A stretch of DNA of 64,000 nt, from contig CAWCAJ010000011.1 in NCBI GenBank assembly GCA_963793465.1, positions 1-64,000 on the forward strand, given 5' to 3'. A program made the position numbers and the translations under genes. The DNA is from CAJQPP01 sp963793465 (GTDB lineage: Bacteria; Planctomycetota; Planctomycetia; Pirellulales; Pirellulaceae). Numbering within the stretch: position 1 is the stretch's first letter; each line of letters starts with the position of its first letter. The notes beneath the pieces are model-generated. The model saw nothing but the letters and a program-made list of their open reading frames with translations. It made no database searches and was not told the origin of the DNA. Below, piece by piece: positions 56,608 through 64,000 of this stretch.

Positions 56608-58527
56608 ATGGCACATCTCGGCAACCAAACTCTGGATGCTTTCAAGGACCCTCTGGATCTTCGCGATTTCGTTTATCAGGGCAGCCTGATGGAGTTGCCC
56701 CGCTGGATCGATCACCGCAGTCGCGTGCCACTGCTGCTGGACCAGAATATGACCGGAGCTTGTACCGGCTTTGGCCTGGCGGCGACCGTGAATTTTCTGT
56801 TGCACAATCAGCGTGGTGCGGAGATTTTGACACCGGAACAGGCAGTCAGTCCAGCCATGCTGTATGAAATGGCCAAACGATACGACGAGTGGGAAGGCAC
56901 CCGCTATCAAGGGTCCAGTATTCGCGGAGCGTTAAAGGGCTGGCAAAAGCACGGCGTGTGTACCCAAAAACTGTGGCCCTGGCGGGGCACGGGTGTGCGA
57001 GGACGGTTGACTCAAAAACGTCAACAGAATGCCCTGCTGAGACCACTGGGCAACTACTTTCGTGTGCGTCATTTGCAGCTTCCTCAAATGCATAGTGCCT
57101 TGGCTGAAGTGGGTATTTTGTTCGCCAGTGCAACCGTGCATTCGGGCTGGGACCAGGTCGATCCGCAATCGGGTGTGATTCCGATGCATGACGATACCAG
57201 CGGAGGGCATGCGTTTGCGATCGTGGGCTATAACCAAATCGGATTCTGGATACAGAACTCCTGGGGAACCGCCTGGGGTCGTAACGGTTTCGCGATAATC
57301 ACGTACGACGACTGGTTACGCCATGCCTGGGATTGTTGGGTGGTCAGACTTGGCGTGCCGATCATTCCTGTCACGTGGGACCAGGCCGTGGTTAGCGGGC
57401 AGGTGGATCCTTTGCCCTATCCGGCCGTCGTGAACTCGCAGATCCAGGGGCATGTGATCAACTTTGGCAACGATGGAAAGTTATCCACCAGCGGCTGTTT
57501 CCAATCTGAAGAAAAAGACGTGGATGAAATCTTTTTCCAGCACTTCCACCAACGATCCCAGCTTTGGAAAGGTACACCGCGGATCATGTTCTTCGCGCAT
57601 GGAGGATTCAACCGCGAACAGCACGCAGCGGCCCGCATCGCCCACGACCGACCTTACACGCTGGCCAACGAAATCTATCCAGTCCATTTCATGTGGGAAA
57701 CCGGATTGTGGGATACCATTTCGAATCTGGTGGCCGACGCCTTCCGCAACCGCCGCTTTGCCGGTAACTGGAAGAATATCCGGGACCGTTTTGCAACGTT
57801 GGTTGATGAAGCCATTGAATTGGCCACCCGTCCCCTGGGTCGACCGTTGTGGAGTGAAATGAAAGAAAACGCCCGCTTGGCCTGTCAGTCCGGGGGGGCC
57901 GCGGACTTCGCCTGCGGTCGACTGGCGCAGTATTGCCTGCAGGGAAATCCCTGCGAATTGCATCTGGTAGGTCACAGCGCGGGTTGCTTGCTGCTGGGGT
58001 ATCTGTTGTCGGAGATCGACGCCTGGGGACTACGGGTCAAGTCCCTTACCTTGTACGCTCCCGCGTGCAGCAATGAATTCTTCCGGAATCGGATGTTGCC
58101 CTGGATTGGTCCCCACAAATGCGTGCAACAATTGACGATTATCAATCTGAAAGATAGCTTCGAACGAGCTGACTCCGTGATGGGGCTGTATGGCAAGAGC
58201 ATGTTGTATCTGGTATCGCACGCCTTTGAATCGCGACCGCGGACGCAACTGTTAGGCATTGATGCCCACTTGCGGGAAGACCCGGTCATTCGATCGTTCC
58301 TGGGGAAACCGGTGGCCTCGCGTGGCAGCACCGTCACCTATCACGTGGGAGGGACTCGCTTGAGCGGGATTCAGTCCGACAGCAAGCGACATGCCGACTT
58401 CGACAACGACCCTGCCACACTGAATAGCACTTGGCGGATCATTCGAGGAGGAACCGCACTAAAAAAGGAAATTGGCGGGTCACACTCTGTCAGGTCCAGC
58501 CGGGCTGCTACTTTTTCCCCGCCATAG
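56608..58527 (+). CDS. Fusion of a papain-like (C1A) peptidase and an alpha/beta hydrolase
   Basis: A 639-residue protein. In the first 290 residues the catalytic cysteine lies in MTGACTGFGLAATVNFL, the histidine in TSGGHAFAIVGYNQIGFW and the asparagine in IQNSWGTAWGRNGFAIITYD, in the papain-family order. From about residue 330 an alpha/beta hydrolase follows: PRIMFFAHGGFNREQHA, then the nucleophile elbow in ELHLVGHSAGCLLLGYLL and later LTIINLKDSFERAD. Both catalytic centres appear complete. There is no signal peptide. GGGG lies seven bases before the ATG at 56608. It may cut proteins and then esters of one substrate, or act in defence; this is not known. Confidence 0.75.
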   Translation: MAHLGNQTLDAFKDPLDLRDFVYQGSLMELPRWIDHRSRVPLLLDQNMTGACTGFGLAATVNFLLHNQRGAEILTPEQAVSPAMLYEMAKRYDEWEGTRYQGSSIRGALKGWQKHGVCTQKLWPWRGTGVRGRLTQKRQQNALLRPLGNYFRVRHLQLPQMHSALAEVGILFASATVHSGWDQVDPQSGVIPMHDDTSGGHAFAIVGYNQIGFWIQNSWGTAWGRNGFAIITYDDWLRHAWDCWVVRLGVPIIPVTWDQAVVSGQVDPLPYPAVVNSQIQGHVINFGNDGKLSTSGCFQSEEKDVDEIFFQHFHQRSQLWKGTPRIMFFAHGGFNREQHAAARIAHDRPYTLANEIYPVHFMWETGLWDTISNLVADAFRNRRFAGNWKNIRDRFATLVDEAIELATRPLGRPLWSEMKENARLACQSGGAADFACGRLAQYCLQGNPCELHLVGHSAGCLLLGYLLSEIDAWGLRVKSLTLYAPACSNEFFRNRMLPWIGPHKCVQQLTIINLKDSFERADSVMGLYGKSMLYLVSHAFESRPRTQLLGIDAHLREDPVIRSFLGKPVASRGSTVTYHVGGTRLSGIQSDSKRHADFDNDPATLNSTWRIIRGGTALKKEIGGSHSVRSSRAATFSPP

Positions 58528-58732
58528 GACATTGGAAAACGCCTTCCAATGGCAAACGAAAGACATGGGAAATCCGAAAGGCCAGTTCCAGTGAAGGATA
58601 GTATTTGCCCTTTTCCAGGGCGATCACCGTTTGCCGTGTGATGCCCACGGCTTCCGCCAATTGTTGTTGCGTCATCTCGCCGGACTGGAAACGCAATTCA
58701 CGGATGCGGTTTTTGATGATCAGGCTCTTCAT
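58508..58732 (-). CDS. XRE-family transcription regulator
   Basis: A 74-residue helix-turn-helix protein starting MKSLIIKNRIRELRFQSGEM. TQQQLAEAVGITRQTVIALE, then GKYYPSLELAFRISHVF, is typical of small XRE regulators. AGGAG precedes the ATG at 58732. The start overlaps the stop of the membrane protein gene as ATGA, so the two are translated together. Its last 20 bases overlap the convergent papain-like gene. Confidence 0.82.
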   Translation of the reverse strand: MKSLIIKNRIRELRFQSGEMTQQQLAEAVGITRQTVIALEKGKYYPSLELAFRISHVFRLPLEGVFQCPMAGKK

Positions 58733-59223
58733 ACTCCCGATCTCCTGTATCCCCAGACGATGGCGGCATAGTAGACCAGGTTGGAAAATACGAAACCGGC
58801 AAACAGCATATGGATGGACTGTAAGATCATTTTCGCGGGGAACTGCCAAATAACCGGTAGCGACGACGGCACCTCGCTGCCAGGCAAGTAACGGGTTCCC
58901 ACCAATTGCAGTCCGACCATGGTGCTCACCAACCATCCCACAACGCAAAACCCCAGGACCAGGCCGGAAGCTTTGGCGGCCTGCCATTCAATTCCACGGT
59001 CCCGTTCATCAGGTCTGGGAGGGTCTCCGGTCTTGCGGATTTCGGGAGATAGCAGGGCATTGGCAATTTGAAATCCGACCAAAAGAATGCACAAAGAAAT
59101 CAGGGCCCCGATAAAATGGCCCAAATACAGCTCGGGTTCCCGCCAAACCCTGAAAAAATAGGGACCAAAAATGAGTCCATTGATTACCAAACAAGCCCAG
59201 GCGTTCCGCTCTTGAAATCCCAT
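58729..59223 (-). CDS. Small membrane protein paired with the XRE regulator
   Basis: A 164-residue protein with four membrane helices: WACLVINGLIFGPYFF, GHFIGALISLCILLVGFQIA, ASGLVLGFCVVGWLVSTMVG and SIHMLFAGFVFSNLVYYAAI. An XRE regulator followed by or following a small membrane protein (DUF2178-like) is a common pair whose role is not known. The gene is first in the operon. Confidence 0.65.
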   Translation of the reverse strand: MGFQERNAWACLVINGLIFGPYFFRVWREPELYLGHFIGALISLCILLVGFQIANALLSPEIRKTGDPPRPDERDRGIEWQAAKASGLVLGFCVVGWLVSTMVGLQLVGTRYLPGSEVPSSLPVIWQFPAKMILQSIHMLFAGFVFSNLVYYAAIVWGYRRSGV

Positions 59224-59806
59224 TCTCTGCTCACTTTCCCTCGGTAAGACCCCGATTTGATCTGTATGGTGAAGGTTACATTGTGTAATCTGTAGCGTAC
59301 ATTCGCAATGTGGCCCAGGATCTTGGGAAAGTCACACGAAAAGTCTCAAATTTTTTTTTGCCAGCTGAAAGTTCAATTCGCAAACCGAAAGTTCAATTCG
59401 TTTTGGTAAACGCCGCCGCCCTTTCCCGAGCAGGCTCGGCCAGGCCGTGCCGGGCCCGTTCCCTTGACCCACAGCACCGCGACTCGGCGGTGTTGGAAAG
59501 CGGGGACTCCGTGGCGCCGGGGGGAAAGTGCTTTCTGCCAGCGGAGTGAGGTGTGCTGGTCCGCTCATCTTGAAGGTATCGCGGCCGCCAACTACAACGG
59601 AATCAGAGGTTAGAGCGGGTTTCGTTTCGCTGTAGCGTTTTTTTCGCACAAGTTGCTCGGTAAAATGAGTGCGGCCACGCTACATGTCCGTGCGACTCGC
59701 ACTGGCTGCGCACGCTGAGGAGTTCTCATGCTCAGCGCCCACCTCGTCAAACTGATCCGCTTGACTGACATCTCTTGGCACTTGCGTCACATAAATGGAG
59801 TTCACT
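59224..59806. other. Intergenic region with repeats
   Basis: No gene is supported. GAAAGTTCAATTCG occurs twice at about 59367-59400, and one copy of repeat family B lies at 59617-59706. Confidence 0.5.
59617..59706 (+). repeat. Dispersed repeat family B, copy 4
   Basis: GGGTTTCGTTTCGCTGTAGC, then CGCACAAGTTGCTCGG and ATGAGTGCGGCCACGC, then ACATGTCCGTGCGACTCGCA. It agrees with copy 1 at 21470-21552 at most positions. Confidence 0.75.
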
Positions 59807-61192
59807 ATGGCAGTCCATTGCCGTTTTCTTTTACGGGCGATGCCTCGGTTGGGGGCTTGGTTGTTGCTGCTGTTCGTTTTGCCGGAGTTCGCCTGGGGGC
59901 AATCACCGGATCAGATTTTGCGTTCATTGTTGCAGCGGCATGGTGTGGTGACTCCCGATGCAGGTGGAGGGCATTCCGCGGAACGCATCGCTCTGGGGCA
60001 GGCCCTGTTCTTTGATCGGGAATTGAGCGGTAACCGGGACACGTCCTGCGCCACCTGTCATCACCCGCAATTGGGGACCGGTGATGGACTGGCATTGCCC
60101 GTAGGAACCGGTCCATTGAATCCAGGCAGTCTGGGATTGGATCGCATCAAGGGTGAGGATCGCGAATTCGTGCCCAGGAATGCACCCGAGGTTTTCAATC
60201 GGGGTAGTCAGTTGTGGACCAGCGTGTTTTGGGATAGTCGCATTACTGAAAACTCTGACGGTACGTTTGTCAGTCCTGCCGGGGGGCAGTTATTGCCGGG
60301 CCTGGATTCTGTGTTGTATATCCAGGCCATGTTTCCCGTGACTTCGCGTGATGAAATGCGTGGTCAATCAGGAGATTTGACATTTGAAGGGGACCTGAAC
60401 GAGATTGCCCTGGTACCCGATAATGACCTGCAAGGCATCTGGTCGGCCTTGATGGAACGGCTGAAAGCGATTCCGGAGTACCGGGACATGTTCGAGGCCG
60501 CGTATCCCGGCACGTTGATCGATGACATGACATTTGCCCATGCGGCCAACGCCATGGGCGCCTTCGAGATCGCGGCCTTTACGTTTCTGGACTCGCCTTT
60601 TGACCAGTATTTGGCTGGTAACGACAAAGCCCTGACGACGGCACAGAAACGTGGCGCGATCCTGTTTTACGGTAAAGCGAATTGTGTCAGTTGCCATGCC
60701 GGACCCCTGATGACAGACCAACGGCATTGGTCGCTGGCGGTACCGCAGTTGGGACCAGGAAAGGCGGAATTTGCGCCTCGCGACCTGGGACGTTATTTGG
60801 AGACCCGCCGGAATTCCGATCTGTTTGCGTTTCGTACACCGCCGCTCCGTAATGTTGCCGCTAGCGGACCTTATATGCACAACGGTGCTTTCCGGGATCT
60901 AAGGTCCGTGATCCGTCACCATACCAACCCGCTGTTCAGCCTGTTCACCTACCAGCCCGAACAAAATCTGGACCAGGGCGAGTTGATCCCTCTGGTACTC
61001 AGTGATTGGGTCACGCGACTGGCCTTGATCAGCTCGCTGGATGGCAAGCAGCTTCCACGCCGACTCAGTGGACGTGAAGTCTCGGATTTGGAGGCTTTTC
61101 TTCAGGCATTGACTGCGCCGGATCTGCAGCAACGCCTGCAAGCCACGATTCCGAAAAGCGTACCCAGCGGATTGCCCGTGGAACGACGTTGA
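59807..61192 (+). CDS. Di-haem cytochrome c peroxidase (MauG/CcpA family)
   Basis: A 461-residue periplasmic protein with a signal peptide (LGAWLLLLFVLPEFAWG). The two haem c sites are CATCH in NRDTSCATCHHPQLGTGD and CVSCH in YGKANCVSCHAGPLMTD. FRTPPLRNVAASGPYMHNGA is the conserved region that carries the distal residues of these enzymes. They reduce hydrogen peroxide or, in MauG, modify proteins. GGAG lies seven bases before the ATG at 59807. Confidence 0.87.
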   Translation: MAVHCRFLLRAMPRLGAWLLLLFVLPEFAWGQSPDQILRSLLQRHGVVTPDAGGGHSAERIALGQALFFDRELSGNRDTSCATCHHPQLGTGDGLALPVGTGPLNPGSLGLDRIKGEDREFVPRNAPEVFNRGSQLWTSVFWDSRITENSDGTFVSPAGGQLLPGLDSVLYIQAMFPVTSRDEMRGQSGDLTFEGDLNEIALVPDNDLQGIWSALMERLKAIPEYRDMFEAAYPGTLIDDMTFAHAANAMGAFEIAAFTFLDSPFDQYLAGNDKALTTAQKRGAILFYGKANCVSCHAGPLMTDQRHWSLAVPQLGPGKAEFAPRDLGRYLETRRNSDLFAFRTPPLRNVAASGPYMHNGAFRDLRSVIRHHTNPLFSLFTYQPEQNLDQGELIPLVLSDWVTRLALISSLDGKQLPRRLSGREVSDLEAFLQALTAPDLQQRLQATIPKSVPSGLPVERR

Positions 61193-61382
61193 AGTCGGCC
61201 GCACCCGTACTTCCAAATTGCCGGTTGCCTTCCGCCGCTGTTCCCTCGGCCCATGGCAGACGCGAATGGCCTGGGCTGCTCCTGTGCTTGCCAGACTCTC
61301 CCTTGCCAGGCTTTTCCAGCGGGGAGGGCCGGGGTAACTGACAGCGTGCCCGAGTTGGTTCGCCCAGTCGTGGGGACCGGGC

Positions 61383-61664
61383 TTACATTTCCCGATCCAG
61401 GATTTCAATCAGGTGATATCCGAACTGGGTTTTCACAGGTCCATGGACTTTGTTGAGCTCCGCTTTAAAGACCACGGCATCAAACTCCGGGACCATCTGT
61501 CCATGTTGAAACTGGCCCAGCGATCCGCCTGTTTGTCCGGAGGGACAGGCGGAAAATTCCGCTGCGATTGCAGCAAAATCCTTGCCGGCTTCGATTTGGT
61601 CTTTCAGGTCTTGGCAGACCTCTTCGGTTTCGACCAGGATGTGACGAGCGGAGGCTGTGGCCAT
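61383..61664 (-). CDS. Single-domain parvulin peptidyl-prolyl isomerase
   Basis: A 93-residue parvulin starting MATASARHILVETEEVCQDL. KDFAAIAAEFSACPSGQTGG, then LGQFQHGQMVPEFDAVVF and TQFGYHLIEILDREM, is the full PpiC-type domain with its two conserved histidine positions. It lacks the SurA/PrsA helical part and a signal peptide, so it is a small cytosolic isomerase. GAGGA precedes the ATG at 61664. Confidence 0.85.
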   Translation of the reverse strand: MATASARHILVETEEVCQDLKDQIEAGKDFAAIAAEFSACPSGQTGGSLGQFQHGQMVPEFDAVVFKAELNKVHGPVKTQFGYHLIEILDREM

Positions 61665-61713
61665 GGGAGATCCTCTCAGGGGCATAGGTTCAGGAATCGG
61701 CTTGGGAAAGACC

Positions 61714-61795
61714 TTGCTGGATGCGACCTTTGCTGGATACACCAGGACATTGCTGGGCGAGCCAGCAGTGACAGTCGTCAGATCAGAAGTCCCAC
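61714..61795. repeat. Dispersed repeat family A, copy 5
   Basis: TTTGCTGGATACACCAGGAC, then TTGCTGGGCGAGCCAGCAG, then GACAGTCGTCAGATCAGAAG. The hairpin is retained with one changed loop base. It lies between the convergent 5' region of the parvulin gene and the 3' end of the GGDEF-EAL gene. Confidence 0.65.
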
Positions 61796-61805
61796 TGGCT
61801 TCAGC

Positions 61806-63728
61806 CTAGCGAAAGCCGGCTGGTTTGGCCACCTGTTGGCGGTGATCGGTGTCAAAGAACTGAAGACAATCGGTTGCCGAAACCGGGGGGCTCAATAGAT
61901 AGCCCTGATATTCGTCGCATCCCTGTTGGCTGATGAAGCGAAGTTGTTCCTCCGTTTCCACACCTTCCGCGAGAACCCGCATATCCAGTGCCTGTCCCAG
62001 CACAATGATACTGGAAGCCAACAGCCCGTCGTCGGCATGCGGAAAATCCTTGACAAACGCGCGGTCGATTTTCAAGCGGTCGATTGGCAATTGTTTCAAA
62101 TAGGATAGGGAGGAATACCCTGTGCCGAAGTCGTCCACACTGATGCTGGCCCCCAGTCGCTTCAGTCGCGACAGGCGATCGATGGTCTCGGCCACGTCTT
62201 CAATCAGAATGCTCTCGGTAATCTCGAACTCCAATTGCACCGGGTCGACCTGATAGGCCCGAATCGACTGCAGAATGGAGTCCACAAAAGCTGGATCCCG
62301 AAACTCGACGGCGCTGATATTGATGGAAATGCGGATCCGGTATCCAGCCGCGTTCCATTCGCAGATCTGGCGGCAACACTCATCGATGACCCAGCGTGTG
62401 ACCTGCACAATTTCACCATTGCTTTCCAGCAAGGGGATAAATTCCATGGGAGGGATATCGCGGCCATCATGATGCCAGCGGAGCAGGGCTTCCACGCTTT
62501 CCACCCGACCGGCTGCGATATCGACCTGCGGTTGAAATACAAGGCGGAATTCATTTCGCTGAATGGCTTCCGCAAGCTTTTCCTGCATTTGGCGTTTCAG
62601 CAGAAGCGTATCGGTCATGGTTGCGCAATACGGCATCCGCCGTTGGTCGCCAGCCTTGGCGTGATACATGGCAGTGTCCGCAAAGGCCATCAGTTGATCT
62701 GGATCGTGAGTCATATCGGGACAGATGCTGATGCCGATACTGCCATCGATACTGACCTGATCTTCCGCCAGCGGGATGGGTTGGCGGAGTGCCACCAGCA
62801 GGTCGTCGGCCAACTGCAAGGCGGATGACATGTGTTGCAATTCGGGCAGAAGAATGCAGAATTCGTCTCCACCCAGCCGCGCTACGGTGGCATTGGCTTT
62901 CACGCATTTGCGCAGTCGTCGTGCCACTTCCTGCAGAACCTCGTCGCCTACCGCATGTCCCAGGCCGTCGTTGATTTCCTTGAATCCATCCAGATCGATG
63001 ACCATCAGCCCCAGCCGCCGACCGGTTTCCGTGGCCTGTTGGCTTTCCCGATGCAACACCTCCACCAGGCGGAGTCGATTATCCAGCCCTGTCAGCGGGT
63101 CCGTGTTGGCGATCACCTGCATTCGCTGGGACTGCTGCTGCAGGCGTTTGCCAAGTTCCAGCAATGAACGCGTCCGCTTTTCGTGGAAGTGCTCGGCCTG
63201 TTGACACAGGAAGAACACGGTGGCCGAAAACCCTACCGCGTTGACCAGTTGATCGGCCGTCAAGGCGTGGGCGCCGCCCAACCAGACAAAGTGGGCACAA
63301 GTGATGCCGATGCTAATCAAGCACCAGATCAGTGCCGACCAGACACCGATCAACTGGGCCGCAATGATGATGCAGCAGGGAATGAAATAGATGGTGTCTG
63401 CCAGTTGCGAGCCCCGGCATACCGACAGGGAGAACAAGCCGATTGCCGAAAACGTCAAGGAGCCGTGCATCAGCAGCGAATGGTGTCGGTTGACACTCCG
63501 GAAGCGTGTCAGAAAGGCGACACAGATCACGGCCTCGACAAAACAGATCCAGGCTGCTTCGGAATAACCGCGGAACCCATAGTAAATGGCGTAGTACGAC
63601 CAAACACCAATGGTCACGGACAAAAACCGCCACAAGTGCGCAGCGCGGGCCGTGGCGGCCGTTTCAGCGGTCTCCAGGAACAGTTCGGGTGGGGACCCGA
63701 TCATGCGAGTTGGCAAGGATGACGACAC
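61806..63728 (-). CDS. Membrane GGDEF-EAL cyclic-di-GMP enzyme
   Basis: A 640-residue protein with five or six membrane helices in the first 190 residues (for instance FLSVTIGVWSYYAIYYGF, CIIIAAQLIGVWSALIWC), then a GGDEF domain and an EAL domain. The active-site loop RLGGDEFCILL is intact for cyclase activity. The EAL part keeps EALLRW, ISINISAVEF, EFEITES, VDDFGTGYSS, KIDRAF and EGVET, the residues needed for phosphodiesterase activity. It may both make and break cyclic di-GMP. The N-terminal sensor type is not one I can name. Confidence 0.87.
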   Translation of the reverse strand: MSSSLPTRMIGSPPELFLETAETAATARAAHLWRFLSVTIGVWSYYAIYYGFRGYSEAAWICFVEAVICVAFLTRFRSVNRHHSLLMHGSLTFSAIGLFSLSVCRGSQLADTIYFIPCCIIIAAQLIGVWSALIWCLISIGITCAHFVWLGGAHALTADQLVNAVGFSATVFFLCQQAEHFHEKRTRSLLELGKRLQQQSQRMQVIANTDPLTGLDNRLRLVEVLHRESQQATETGRRLGLMVIDLDGFKEINDGLGHAVGDEVLQEVARRLRKCVKANATVARLGGDEFCILLPELQHMSSALQLADDLLVALRQPIPLAEDQVSIDGSIGISICPDMTHDPDQLMAFADTAMYHAKAGDQRRMPYCATMTDTLLLKRQMQEKLAEAIQRNEFRLVFQPQVDIAAGRVESVEALLRWHHDGRDIPPMEFIPLLESNGEIVQVTRWVIDECCRQICEWNAAGYRIRISINISAVEFRDPAFVDSILQSIRAYQVDPVQLEFEITESILIEDVAETIDRLSRLKRLGASISVDDFGTGYSSLSYLKQLPIDRLKIDRAFVKDFPHADDGLLASSIIVLGQALDMRVLAEGVETEEQLRFISQQGCDEYQGYLLSPPVSATDCLQFFDTDHRQQVAKPAGFR

Positions 63729-64000
63729 GTGGCTGGAAAGGCGAACCGACGGGAAGAATGGCTGAATTCAAGCCTAGCTCACGCGTAGCGGCAGGATGGC
63801 TTGCCAGTCGCTATCCCCGCCAAATCCGCCGTTGGCAGTCGGCCGAAGTGACCAGGCAGCCCCTTTTTCTTGGCAAATTCGGCACAGCCGACAAAGTTGT
63901 CCTGACCTGCCGAGGGATTGCAGCGCCCCGAGATCTGATTTACACAAGGTGTGGTAGAGCCACAGGGAAACTCTGTGGCACCCGGCCGCGAAAATCCAAT
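63729..64000. other. Window end, intergenic
   Basis: No gene is seen. A hairpin, GAGCCACAGGGAAACTC and its partner TGTGGCAC, at 63957-63981 looks like a REP-type element. Confidence 0.5.

Overview
The window looks like chromosome from a planctomycete, probably the Pirellulales/Pirellulaceae. The 16S rRNA gene at 30586-32105 stands alone: it has its own promoter, a boxA-like site and a terminator, and no 23S, 5S or tRNA follows it. Secreted sulfatase, DUF1569, TIGR03067-like, BlaI/M56 and sigma/anti-sigma genes fit that group. The assignment rests on my reading of the 16S and the gene content, not on a search.

Layout. (1) 1-8.9 kb is a decayed mobile element: a D12-class DNA adenine methylase split by a complete IS3-family element with a 5-bp target duplication, a small broken ORF, a family A DNA polymerase with many frameshifts, a primase-polymerase/DUF3987 protein, and the 3' half of a large serine recombinase. 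(2) 9-18 kb holds a lysine 2,3-aminomutase-family radical SAM enzyme, a U32/DUF3656 protein broken by two frameshifts, a DUF481 outer-membrane protein, a serine hydrolase, a PlsC acyltransferase, a STAS protein and a candidate ArsC-family selenoprotein with an in-frame UGA. (3) 18.3-26.2 kb is a catabolic cluster: a three-domain fusion (APH-type kinase, M23 peptidase, class III aminotransferase/phospholyase), an ALDH7-type semialdehyde dehydrogenase, and a divergent GlcD-GlcF/YdiJ-type dehydrogenase. Together they can be read as a route from hydroxylysine or lysine through 2-aminoadipate semialdehyde towards 2-oxoglutarate. (4) 26.2-30 kb holds dispersed repeats, a DUF1569 gene, a strongly structured candidate non-coding RNA, and an anti-sigma/ECF sigma/exported-protein trio. 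(5) The 16S unit.

(6) 32.7-44.9 kb carries a coiled-coil exported protein, an alpha/beta hydrolase, a tandem ATP-grasp protein overlapping a P1/DmpA peptidase, a membrane protein, a sulfatase, a zincin-like protein, a glyoxalase-fold protein, a second ATP-grasp enzyme and two small unknowns. (7) 45-52.5 kb has a BlaI/M56 pair, a DUF900-type lipoprotein hydrolase, and DUF937, AIM24, LapA and exported unknown proteins. (8) 52.5-64 kb has REP-like repeats, a TIGR03067-like protein, an SRPBCC protein, a TPR lipoprotein, a papain-like/alpha-beta hydrolase fusion, an XRE regulator with its membrane partner, a di-haem cytochrome c peroxidase, a parvulin and a GGDEF-EAL protein.

Frameshifts crowd into the first 8.2 kb and the U32 gene. 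The remaining genes read through cleanly, so the left-hand decay is more likely biological than uniform sequencing error.
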